Part shown: in pieces, positions 26,627 to 34,044 of the stretch | How the letters are laid out: every line of letters starts with the position of its first letter | Numbering within the stretch: the first letter of the stretch is position 1 | NCBI GenBank assembly: GCA_947570265.1 | Contig: CANOUR010000017.1 | Span: 1-34,160, forward strand | DNA from: an uncultured Bacteroidales bacterium | GTDB lineage: Bacteria > Bacteroidota > Bacteroidia > Bacteroidales > Muribaculaceae | Direction: 5' to 3' | Length of the DNA stretch: 34,160 nt | The notes under the pieces: model-generated | What the model saw: only the letters and a program-made list of their open reading frames with translations | What the model was told of the DNA's origin: nothing | Database searches by the model: none | Made by a program: the position numbers and the translations under genes

Positions 26627-27286
26627 TCAGATCATTGACAGAAAGAATACGCACACAAATCCTGTTGCCGTGCCGGCGATCACCTGCCACAGTGTGTGGC
26701 GTTCGAGCAGCACGCGCGACGAGCCGACGCACCCTGCCGCGACCACCGTCGCCGTAAGCCACCACTCAAGCTGGGTTGTGCCGAGATTCGACGACACGAT
26801 CCTGAACATCAAAGCCACCAGTCCACCCATTGCAGCCATATGTGCCGAGATTTTCCATCGTGTGTTGACGATTATGCACACCATCGTAGCGAGCGCTCCC
26901 CCGGTCATCAGCGCGCACAGCCACGATGGTGCGTGGTGCGCCGTCAGGAAAAAGCCGCATCCGAGATAGCACAATCCTGTCACCACATACGGAGTGGTGC
27001 GCTCCGTGCGGTTATTGAGCTGAGGATCTTTTACGACGCCGAGTCGCCACATCGTGATGATTGCGAGCATCGGCAGCAGACATGTCGTGGCAAATGTGAT
27101 TCCGACCACCGTCCAGCGTATTCCGGTCGGAAGAAACGATAGCACTGAGAGCCACATGGCAAGCATCACGCCATAGGTGGGCACCAGCAGAGGAGAGAAT
27201 ATAGTCGAGAAGACCGATGCCACTGTTTTTGCGGTATCACGCCTTTCTTTTTTTATGGCCGTTTCAGGCGGCTGTGGAGTTTCCAT
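26627..27286 (-). CDS. PAP2-like integral membrane protein with degenerate phosphatase motifs
   Basis: 219 aa with about six hydrophobic helices. The three acid-phosphatase positions can be traced: NNRTERTTPY near 91-100, IS147-A-H149 (family PSGH) and S190-R191-VLLERH197-TLWQ201 (family SRxxxxxHxxxD). The final Asp is replaced by Gln and the first motif is atypical, so lipid phosphatase activity is uncertain; many Bacteroidetes genes like this are simply labelled PAP2 family. If active, undecaprenyl-pyrophosphate or another lipid phosphate would be the substrate. ATG at 27286 is chosen; a GTG at 27367 would overlap rpoN. It sits 34 bases after rpoN and 7 bases before dnaG. Confidence 0.75.
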   Translation of the reverse strand: METPQPPETAIKKERRDTAKTVASVFSTIFSPLLVPTYGVMLAMWLSVLSFLPTGIRWTVVGITFATTCLLPMLAIITMWRLGVVKDPQLNNRTERTTPYVVTGLCYLGCGFFLTAHHAPSWLCALMTGGALATMVCIIVNTRWKISAHMAAMGGLVALMFRIVSSNLGTTQLEWWLTATVVAAGCVGSSRVLLERHTLWQVIAGTATGFVCVFFLSMI

Positions 27287-27320
27287 AAGTGACAGGTCAA
27301 AAATAGAATTATTAGAATAG

Positions 27321-28754
27321 TTATATTTCCCGGCGCAGACGAGCCACAGGCTGACCCAGCTGCTCACGGTATTTCGTTACTGTGCGGCGTGCGACATCGA
27401 ATCCCAGTTTGCCCAGCTCCTGCGATAAAGCCTCGTCGCTCAATGGGTGCGACCTGTCTTCCGACTCTATCAGTGTGCGAAGGGCTGCCAATATGCCGCG
27501 CGATGATGTGGCCGGATCTCCGGCGCTGAAGCGCTCGTTGAAAAAATGCTTCAATGGAAATATGCCCCAGGGCGTGGCCACATATTTGCCCGCCGTGGCG
27601 CGCGACACCACCGACTGGTCATCGCCCGTGATGGCGCTCACATCCTTCAATATCATCGGACGCAGATCTGCATCATTCCCCGTCAGAAAGAACTGACGCT
27701 GCAGTTTCACAATGGCGGTCATCACCCTCGTCAGGGTCTGCGAGCGCATCTTCAGTATACGTATGAAGCCTTGGGCATCGTCGCGTTGCCGGCGTATGAA
27801 TGCGTTGGCGTCGTCATGCTGTCGGCGTTCGGTCGATATAGGCGCGTCGGCTGCGAATGTCTTCTCCACAGCCAGCTCCGGAAGATTGCTCAGCAGCGTC
27901 ACCGTCAGTCCGCCCTCAGGGTCTGGTTCAACCGAAAAATCGGGTGTCACCTGCCGCAACCGTTCCTGCGACTGATCATCACCGACTTCGCCTCCCGGTT
28001 TCGGATTGAGCGAGCGTATCGTCTCTATGGCCTCGCGCAATGTGTCCATGCTCATGCCGGTCGCGCTTACTATACGGTCGTAATGCTTTTTTGAGAACAG
28101 ATCGAAATAGTGGCCGACAATTTCTATCGCGGCATCGTTCACCGCCGACTGACGTCGGCGGCGCAGCTGCAGCAGCAGGCATTCGCGAAGGTCGATAGCG
28201 CCCACTCCGGCAGGGTCAAATCCGCGTATTGTATCAAGCACACGTCTCACATCTGCCGCGCTGATGTCCGCTCCCGTCACCATCGTCAGGTCATCGGCCA
28301 TCACATCGGGAGTGCGGGTCAGATAGCCGTTGTCGTCGATATTGCCGATGATATAGTTGCCGATAGCCGTCTCGGCCTCGTCAAGACCGGCCATGGCCAG
28401 TTGCGAACGCAGCCAGTCCATCAGCGATCCCTCGTTTTCCACCGCCACAGGCTCAAACCGCCTGTCGTCAGCCGAATGATTGCGCGCCTCGAGTCTGTAG
28501 GCGGGTATGTCATCTTCGTTCCGGTAGTCGGCAAGTTGCATCTCCTCGGCTGTCTCTCCGAATGTCTCGGCAATATTGTCCGTATCGGTCGACCCTGCCA
28601 CCTCGAGCGCAGGATTCTCGTCGAGTTCACGGCGCACCTCCTCCTCCACTCGGGCTTCGGGCATCTCAAGTATCTTGAAATACCTCACCTGTTGGGGCGA
28701 AAGCGTCTGTTGCAGTCGTTGTTCGGTTGATAGATGTAAGCCTTGGCGTGGCAT
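27321..28754 (-). CDS. rpoN: RNA polymerase sigma-54 factor
   Basis: 477 aa. Region I at the N-terminus is Gln/Leu-rich (LSTEQRLQQTLSPQQVRYFK) and would contact the enhancer-binding activator; an acidic region II follows; the core-binding and HTH region ends with the RpoN box ARRTVTKYRE at 455-464, which reads the -24 element. It directs transcription from -24/-12 promoters and needs AAA+ activators, none of which is encoded here. It lies 42 bases after legI without a recognisable promoter of its own, so it is probably carried on the transcript from upstream glycan genes. Confidence 0.95.
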   Translation of the reverse strand: MPRQGLHLSTEQRLQQTLSPQQVRYFKILEMPEARVEEEVRRELDENPALEVAGSTDTDNIAETFGETAEEMQLADYRNEDDIPAYRLEARNHSADDRRFEPVAVENEGSLMDWLRSQLAMAGLDEAETAIGNYIIGNIDDNGYLTRTPDVMADDLTMVTGADISAADVRRVLDTIRGFDPAGVGAIDLRECLLLQLRRRRQSAVNDAAIEIVGHYFDLFSKKHYDRIVSATGMSMDTLREAIETIRSLNPKPGGEVGDDQSQERLRQVTPDFSVEPDPEGGLTVTLLSNLPELAVEKTFAADAPISTERRQHDDANAFIRRQRDDAQGFIRILKMRSQTLTRVMTAIVKLQRQFFLTGNDADLRPMILKDVSAITGDDQSVVSRATAGKYVATPWGIFPLKHFFNERFSAGDPATSSRGILAALRTLIESEDRSHPLSDEALSQELGKLGFDVARRTVTKYREQLGQPVARLRREI

Positions 28755-28796
28755 TTGATGACTAATTGTTTATTTTAGGCTGTTAACGTATGCGGT

Positions 28797-29810
28797 CTAT
28801 ATTTCGATCAGGCTGTCGTACTCGAAATCGCGTATGGCTTTCGTCCCCACCACACTGTCCCACAACATTGGCGACAGACCGTTGCCCGGACGCTTCACCG
28901 TGATATTATCCTCTGTCAGCGTCTCTCCGGCACTTATGCGGCGGCTGGCCACGATACTCTTTCGCGCCACTTCAATGTTTGCCGCTTCGCCATCGGCCAC
29001 ACGTTTCTCGCCGTCGCCGAGCGCAATCTCCACCCGGCGCACTGCCCTCACCATATCGCGCAATTCGGCCGGGTCGAGCGAGGCGCGGTGGTCAGGGCCT
29101 TCCATTGTCTTGTCGAGCGTGAAATGTTTCTCTATCACGCGCGCACCTCTTGCCACTGCGGCTATGGGCACATCGATGCCCACCGTGTGGTCGCTGTATC
29201 CGACCGCACCGCATCCGAGGGTGGCAAGGGCGTCCATGGCGCGCAGATTCACGTCACATGGCTCCGTGGGATATTGTGTGGTGCAGTGCAGCAGTGTGAT
29301 GTCGTGGCGCGGTGTGCCGTTCTGTTCGAGCACTTTCACCGCTGTCTCCACCTCATCGAGTGTCGACATGCCGGTCGACATTATCACACGTCCTCCCATC
29401 CTCGCGATCTTGCGCAGATACGGCAGATTGGTGATCTCGCCCGATGGTATTTTCCAATAGTCCATCTCGAGCGGAGCAAGTGTGTCGATCGACACAAGGT
29501 CAAAAGGTGTGCTCATGAACCCGATTCCCTCGCTGCGGCATAGCTCCGACAGCCCGGCATAGTCGCTCAGCGGCAGATGTATCGCGCGGCACATCTCCAG
29601 CTGGCTCTGCTCTTCGCCGGTCGTCTCTTTCTGATATTCGGCTTTGGGAGCGATCGATGAGATCACCAGTTCCGGCACGGCTGTCTGAAATTTCACATAG
29701 TCCGCCCCGGCCGCTTTAGCTTCTTTCACCAGCTGCCGTGCAAGCTCGATCGACCCGTTGTGGTTCACGCCTGCTTCGGCGATTATCACCACGCGGTTGT
29801 TGTCATTCAT
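28797..29810 (-). CDS. legI: NeuB-family nonulosonic acid synthase, probably N,N'-diacetyllegionaminate synthase
   Basis: 337 aa from ATG 29810 (an ATG at 29819 adds three residues). It condenses phosphoenolpyruvate with a six-carbon diacetamido sugar to form a nine-carbon keto acid. The TIM-barrel motifs AEAGVNHNG, FMSTPFD, KIPSGEITNLPYLRKIA, LLHCTTQYPTEP, GYSDHT and IEKHFTLDK are all present, followed by the C-terminal SAF (antifreeze-like) domain (RKSIVASRRISAGETLTEDN; KRPGNGLSP). Motifs such as IPSGEITNLPYL and TLDKxMxGPDHxASL are closer to Campylobacter LegI than to sialate synthase as I recall them, and the legB gene two places upstream supports that reading. The start overlaps the end of the ATP-grasp gene. 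Confidence 0.85.
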   Translation of the reverse strand: MNDNNRVVIIAEAGVNHNGSIELARQLVKEAKAAGADYVKFQTAVPELVISSIAPKAEYQKETTGEEQSQLEMCRAIHLPLSDYAGLSELCRSEGIGFMSTPFDLVSIDTLAPLEMDYWKIPSGEITNLPYLRKIARMGGRVIMSTGMSTLDEVETAVKVLEQNGTPRHDITLLHCTTQYPTEPCDVNLRAMDALATLGCGAVGYSDHTVGIDVPIAAVARGARVIEKHFTLDKTMEGPDHRASLDPAELRDMVRAVRRVEIALGDGEKRVADGEAANIEVARKSIVASRRISAGETLTEDNITVKRPGNGLSPMLWDSVVGTKAIRDFEYDSLIEI

Positions 29811-30744
29811 TCTGTCCATAAAACACAGTCTCTTCCAGATAACGTTTCACAAGCACACCCTCGTGAGGTGTGACCGTCTCGGGTCTGTGCCCGCAGGCCT
29901 CGGCTACCATCATAGCCGGAATGTCGCCTCCGGCATGTACCGTGGCAACGCATCCGCCGCCGAGTCGTGGATTTATCTCCATCAGCAGCAGCCGTCCCGT
30001 GCTTCTTTCGCGAAGATATTGCACCGTCACAGCTCCGGTCAGTCCCAGTTGGGCCAGAGCACCGTGCGTGAGCCACAGCATCTCGCTGTCGTGCACCGTC
30101 AAGGTCGAAATCACCTCTCCACCAGCTGTGGCAAGGCGTCGGCGGGGCGATATCACAAGTGGTGTGCGGTCGAGCATGCTCACATAGCAGTCCACCGTAT
30201 ATTCATCGGCATCCTCTATATATTCCTGCACGAGATATTTCTCGAGATCGAGACCTTTGAGATCGCTCTCATCGCGCGCCACCACTATCCCCTGCGAGGC
30301 CGATCCCGTGCGGGGCTTGGCTATGCACGGATAGGTTATCTCCTCGCGGCTGCGCATTGTGCGGGGCACTGGCAGTTCGGCCTTCTCGAAGGCACGCGCC
30401 GCCTCGGCCTTGTCAAACATAGTGTGGCATACACCGGGTGTGCTCACCGGCACAAACACTTCGCGGCATTCGCGTGCCAGATTCGCCGCAGTCTCCACCG
30501 CACCGTCCACAAACGGTATCACCATCCCGATCTCATGCTCCCTGACGATCTCTTTGAGGTGCGTGATCACTTCCGGATCGTTCCAGCGTTTGCCGGGTAT
30601 CACAGTGGCTATCGAGGCAATTGCCTCGCAGTCGGTCAGTTCGTAGCTATAGAGCTTCACATCCTCGCCCGCATGATGGGCTGCATTGATGAATTTGCGC
30701 CCCATCGAGACACGTTTTGCGCCTCCTAAAAACAATATGTTCAT
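29803..30744 (-). CDS. ATP-grasp enzyme of the nonulosonate cluster
   Basis: 313 aa cytosolic protein. The N-terminal Rossmann-like pre-ATP-grasp half (MNILFLGGAKRVSMGRKFIN; GMVIPFVDGAVE) leads to the ATP-grasp fold, with the nucleotide loop CIAKPRTGSASQGI, the adenine-side QEYIEDADEYTVD and metal ligands in LLMEINPRLGGG. It resembles carbamoyl-phosphate synthase large-subunit-like ligases. Such enzymes join a carboxylate to an amine or thiol through an acyl phosphate. Its place between legB and legI, 4 bases from the first and overlapping the second, implies action on the same sugar or its amino substituent, but no substrate is known. It is not one of the standard Leg pathway enzymes. Confidence 0.85.
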   Translation of the reverse strand: MNILFLGGAKRVSMGRKFINAAHHAGEDVKLYSYELTDCEAIASIATVIPGKRWNDPEVITHLKEIVREHEIGMVIPFVDGAVETAANLARECREVFVPVSTPGVCHTMFDKAEAARAFEKAELPVPRTMRSREEITYPCIAKPRTGSASQGIVVARDESDLKGLDLEKYLVQEYIEDADEYTVDCYVSMLDRTPLVISPRRRLATAGGEVISTLTVHDSEMLWLTHGALAQLGLTGAVTVQYLRERSTGRLLLMEINPRLGGGCVATVHAGGDIPAMMVAEACGHRPETVTPHEGVLVKRYLEETVFYGQNE

Positions 30745-30748
30745 TGCA

Positions 30749-31735
30749 TTATCGATTGTAGATTCCCGGTTTGTATTTTGCGAGATTCGACGGATCGGTA
30801 AACCACTCCGCTGTCTGCCTCAATCCATCTTCGAGGCTCACTCGCGGACGCCATTCCGTCAGCGTGGTGATCAACGTGTTGTCGCCACACAGCCGTCTCA
30901 CTTCGCTCGCGGCAGGGCGCAGACGTGCCGGATCTACAGTCCACTTCACATCGCGACCCATCACACGCGCTATCGTGTCGAGTGTCTCCTGCATGCTCAC
31001 TTCCGTGCCGGTGGCTATGTTGATGTCCCGCCCCTCGATTCCCTCGGTTGTGCCGAGCGCAAGAAATCCGCGTACGGTGTCGGTCACATAGTTGAAGTCG
31101 CGAGTAGGGGAGAGGTCGCCGACTTTTATCTCGTCCATCCCCGCGGCGATCTGCGAGATTATGGTCGGTATGATGGCTCTGGCGCTCTGGCGCGGGCCGT
31201 AGGTGTTGAACGGCCGGGCAATCACCAGCGGCAGTCCGAATGAGTTGTGAAAACTCATCGCTATCGCGTCAGCGCCTATCTTAGTTGCCGAGTAGGGCGA
31301 TTGTGGCTGGCGGGGATGACCCTCGTCTATCGGCACTCTCAGAGCTGTGCCGTATACTTCGCTGGTCGAGGTCACTACAATGCGTCCCGCACCCGCGTCC
31401 ATCGCAGCCTGACACATGTTCAGCGTGCCCTTGATATTGGTGTCGACATACGATTCAGGCGCCACATAGCTGTAGGGTATGGCTATCAGAGCCGCCAGAT
31501 GATATATTGTCCCGCATCCGTCGGCTATCCTGCGGCAGAACGATGCATCGCGCACATCTCCGCTCACCACCTCGAGCCGCGGATGGTTCATCCCTTCGAG
31601 CCAGCCCCAGTTGTTGAACGAATTGTATTGGCTCAATGCCCTCACCTCATAGCCTTCGTCGAGCAGCAGTTGGGTCAGATGCGACCCTATGAAGCCGTCA
31701 GCTCCCGTCACGAGTATTTTTCCGTTGTCAGCCAT
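30749..31735 (-). CDS. legB: NAD-dependent sugar-nucleotide 4,6-dehydratase, LegB type
   Basis: 328 aa short-chain dehydrogenase/reductase of the extended class. The Rossmann motif is G11-x2-G14-x2-G17 (TGADGFIGSHL), the active site has TSTSEVYG and Y148-SAT-K152. Family-specific stretches YNSFNNWGWLE and ARPFNTYGPRQSARA are those of LegB, which dehydrates a GlcNAc nucleotide in the first step of legionaminic acid synthesis. The catalytic pair reads Ser-Glu where RmlB-type enzymes have Asp-Glu, as expected in LegB. ATG at 31735 fits the fold start; the upstream extension overlaps the lipoprotein gene. An ordinary NAD-dependent epimerase is the alternative. Confidence 0.88.
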   Translation of the reverse strand: MADNGKILVTGADGFIGSHLTQLLLDEGYEVRALSQYNSFNNWGWLEGMNHPRLEVVSGDVRDASFCRRIADGCGTIYHLAALIAIPYSYVAPESYVDTNIKGTLNMCQAAMDAGAGRIVVTSTSEVYGTALRVPIDEGHPRQPQSPYSATKIGADAIAMSFHNSFGLPLVIARPFNTYGPRQSARAIIPTIISQIAAGMDEIKVGDLSPTRDFNYVTDTVRGFLALGTTEGIEGRDINIATGTEVSMQETLDTIARVMGRDVKWTVDPARLRPAASEVRRLCGDNTLITTLTEWRPRVSLEDGLRQTAEWFTDPSNLAKYKPGIYNR

Positions 31736-31740
31736 ATTGA

Positions 31741-32202
31741 TCAATAGATTTTCTTTAATACACATTCCATCACCCTGCCATCGTCGAGTGTGCGGCGCAG
31801 CTCCGTCGTCCCGCCGTTCTGACTCTCTATGGTGAAGTCGGCGGGTCGGTCGTCAGGAATCTGCAACACCTCGGGCGGGGTGTAGAAAAATTCATAGTTA
31901 CCTTGCCCCTCGGCGTGGGTGAAATCAAGCGTCAGGGTAGTCCCGTCGCTGCTCCATGTCCCAACGCTCTCGTCATACTCATGATAGGGCAGGTTGATAT
32001 TTATAAACACTATATTGTTTTGAAACGACCATGTGATGTCGCCGTCATACGACGCCTCTGGCTCTCCGTCGATTGTCAGCGACGTCATCCGCCAGTAGCC
32101 AAACCAAGGCGTTATGTCGCCGTTGTTCTGCGTGCAGCCGGTCTGCAATCCGGCGATCGCGGCGCATAGTGTCATCAGCAGTAGTGATATGCAGCGGTTC
32201 AT
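31741..32202 (-). CDS. Lipocalin-like lipoprotein
   Basis: 153 aa from ATG 32202. The signal peptide ends in GLQTGC, predicting lipid attachment at that Cys. The mature part is a small beta-barrel-like domain that opens with TPWFGYWRMTSLTIDG and contains alternating strands (DITWSFQNNIVFINI; GTWSSDGTTLTLDFT), the pattern of Bacteroidetes lipocalin-like domains. Ligand and role are unknown. An in-frame GTG at 32223 would overlap the Wzi stop by 4 bases, which would couple translation. It ends 5 bases before legB. Confidence 0.75.
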   Translation of the reverse strand: MNRCISLLLMTLCAAIAGLQTGCTQNNGDITPWFGYWRMTSLTIDGEPEASYDGDITWSFQNNIVFININLPYHEYDESVGTWSSDGTTLTLDFTHAEGQGNYEFFYTPPEVLQIPDDRPADFTIESQNGGTTELRRTLDDGRVMECVLKKIY

Positions 32203-32219
32203 GAAAAACTTAATAGTAC

Positions 32220-33761
32220 TCACTTGTGTCCGATATTTAAAATGCCCGAATAAGAGACTGTCACCATCCCGCCGACCGAATTGCCCGGCATAGTGCCGTG
32301 GTCAAAGGCCAATGTGCCGGTCACATCGAGTCCCTTCACCTGCTCAACATGCCAGCTCACGTCGGCGCTCACCGATGTCGAGTGTATATTCTTCGGTAGC
32401 ATCACACGGCCGTTGCCGTAACCCACGCGGTAGCCGCCTCTCACGCGCCAACCGATCTCGCGGTTCACCTTGCCCTCTGCACCCACATGAAATCCACGCA
32501 TCCTGTTGGCCACATATGCCGGATAACCGTCCAGATTAAATATCGGTGCCATCACCATCGGCGAGCCTATCGACATGCCGTAGTGAGCATAGGCGTTGTA
32601 ATACTGGTTGTTGTAATAATCGTCTGCACCGGTCGATTCCGATCCGATCGTGTTGCCCGGAAAATCACCCGGAGCATAATGCTGAGGGCCGCTTTGGTTG
32701 GTCATGTCGATATACTCTGCCACCACGCCCGTCACATAGCCGTCGCTGTTGGCCGACTGCCATTCCACGCCCCACAGTCCGTCCCAGCCGTTACGGCGTC
32801 CGATGCCCGACCCATCTTCCCACGGCCATTGGAAATAAGCCTTAACCTCATCTCCGTTTCCAAGCGAATAGCGGGCCATCAGATCCCACGACCCCAGATG
32901 GTTTCCTTCATAGAAATCCTCTCCGTTGCCTTGTATCGGCAGAAAAGCGTTCCACAATGTCTTCAGTGTCACTTTGCTGTCTCTTTCCGACGTCATCACA
33001 CCATGATGATAGTGATAGCAGCGCCCTCCGAAGGTCGCCGCAGCCTGCATGCCCAGTGTCACCGAAAACCGTTCCGACGGTTTCGTGCGGAAATAGCAGC
33101 GCTTGTAATTGTACCACTCGCCCGTGTTCACATGATAGTTATATCGGTTGTAGCGGTCGAGCCACCAGTCGCCGTCTGTCATACGGCCATATCCGATCTC
33201 ACCCTGTATCTGCACCCACCCGTTGGTCAGCGGTATATCCTGGAAATCGATGAATCCCACCCTCACCTCGGGTATCGGACGCGTGTTGCCGCTCTCCACC
33301 ATATCGCCGCTGCTCAGCCGGTGGTTCAGCAGGGCAGAGTCATGCTCCTTAAGTCCCACGGTGAGAAACACACCTCGGTATTTCACCTCGCCATAGAGCT
33401 GTTGCAGCCATATCCGTGGCGGATGCGTGTCATTGCTTCCCCAGCCCGATGTGGCATCATAGCGGGCATAGCTGTTGCCCGACGACCACCCGGTCACGAA
33501 GTCCACACCGAAACCATAGCTGAATCTCTTCCCTCGGTCAATGTCACGCCATGCACGCCCCTCTGCCAACGCGTTGTGTGCCGCTGTCAGGCGTCCATGT
33601 CTTAGCGAATTGATATAGAATGGAGCGAAATCACCCGACGAAGCTGTCCCCGTCAGAGACGCCTCATAGTTTATCGGATAATCCGCCCGGGCCTCAATGG
33701 CGCTGCACAAAATGCAGGTTGTAGCCACTAAGGCTGTGGTTATGCGTCCTGAAACTGACAT
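32220..33761 (-). CDS. Wzi-family capsule-assembly outer-membrane barrel
   Basis: 513 aa. ATG at 33761 gives a signal peptide (cleavage near EARA-DYPI). The mature protein begins with YEASLTGTASSGDFAPFYIN and is a long series of amphipathic strands rich in Tyr, Trp and Gly (WIWLQQLYGEVKYRG-type, WDLMARYSLGNGDEVKAYF), ending in VTVSYSGILNIGHK. This resembles the capsule assembly Wzi domain, whose E. coli member anchors capsular polysaccharide on the cell surface; Bacteroidetes carry many such barrels whose roles are less clear. It heads the run with lipoprotein, legB, ATP-grasp and legI genes, which fits surface glycan work. The promoter lies in a repeated element just upstream. Confidence 0.8.
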   Translation of the reverse strand: MSVSGRITTALVATTCILCSAIEARADYPINYEASLTGTASSGDFAPFYINSLRHGRLTAAHNALAEGRAWRDIDRGKRFSYGFGVDFVTGWSSGNSYARYDATSGWGSNDTHPPRIWLQQLYGEVKYRGVFLTVGLKEHDSALLNHRLSSGDMVESGNTRPIPEVRVGFIDFQDIPLTNGWVQIQGEIGYGRMTDGDWWLDRYNRYNYHVNTGEWYNYKRCYFRTKPSERFSVTLGMQAAATFGGRCYHYHHGVMTSERDSKVTLKTLWNAFLPIQGNGEDFYEGNHLGSWDLMARYSLGNGDEVKAYFQWPWEDGSGIGRRNGWDGLWGVEWQSANSDGYVTGVVAEYIDMTNQSGPQHYAPGDFPGNTIGSESTGADDYYNNQYYNAYAHYGMSIGSPMVMAPIFNLDGYPAYVANRMRGFHVGAEGKVNREIGWRVRGGYRVGYGNGRVMLPKNIHSTSVSADVSWHVEQVKGLDVTGTLAFDHGTMPGNSVGGMVTVSYSGILNIGHK

Positions 33762-33779
33762 ATGCTGGTGTTTGATATG

Positions 33780-33810
33780 CAAAAATACGAATAAGCGAGG
33801 GCAAAACAAA
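33780..33810 (-). promoter_or_regulatory. Presumed promoter of the Wzi-leg-rpoN-dnaG run, inside a repeat
   Basis: On the minus strand TTTG (33807-33810), a 19-base spacer and TATTTTTG (33780-33787), 18 bases before the Wzi ATG. Most of it lies within the first copy of a 38-bp direct repeat. Confidence 0.6.
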
Positions 33811-33819
33811 ATGAAATTT
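33782..33819. repeat. 38-bp direct repeat, copy 1
   Basis: Matches 33854-33891 at 36 of 38 positions (differences at the ninth and eighteenth bases). Part of it, GCAAAACAAAATGAAATTTTGC (33801-33822), is an imperfect palindrome. It carries the putative Wzi promoter. Confidence 0.85.
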
Positions 33820-33853
33820 TGCTTTGCCGAGCGGTAGTATTTCCGACGGAGTC

Positions 33854-33891
33854 AAAATACGGATAAGCGAGAGCAAAACAAAATGAAATTT
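33854..33891. repeat. 38-bp direct repeat, copy 2
   Basis: Second copy, 72 bases from the first. The A-run at its edge is one base shorter, so the -7 form here is TATTTTG and lacks the full TAnnTTTG match; it is probably not an active promoter. Confidence 0.85.
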
Positions 33892-34044
33892 ACCCCCATC
33901 AAACTACAACCCGCTTCAATTATATATAGTTTTGGATATAAACAGTTTTCTTCTCTTCATCCGCGGGCATATGAAAGACTCTGAATATTTTGAGATGGGC
34001 TGTGTCAATCTTTTGACACAGCCCATCTTGCATCGTTGCTGGTG
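33892..34044. other. Non-coding interval with strong hairpin
   Basis: No credible coding frame. It is AT-rich at first (TTATATATAG) and contains the 16-bp hairpin at 33992-34029. No promoter consensus is evident. Confidence 0.5.
33992..34029. terminator. Strong hairpin, 16-bp perfect stem
   Basis: Arms 33993-34008 and 34013-34028 pair without mismatch around the 4-base loop TCTT. It lies 15 bases beyond the stop of the probable minus-strand gene at the right edge, so it fits that gene's terminator, although no T-run follows on either strand. Confidence 0.6.

Noticed and set aside
32487-33605. 372-codon + strand open frame opposite the Wzi gene
   Set aside because: Composition is dominated by His, Ile, Val and Arg as expected from the complement of beta-barrel codons, with no recognisable domain.
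33694-33876. 60-codon minus-strand open frame across the 38-bp repeats
   Set aside because: It is created by the AT-rich repeat, which encodes the same short peptide segment twice; it overlaps the Wzi promoter and signal peptide region and has no independent support.
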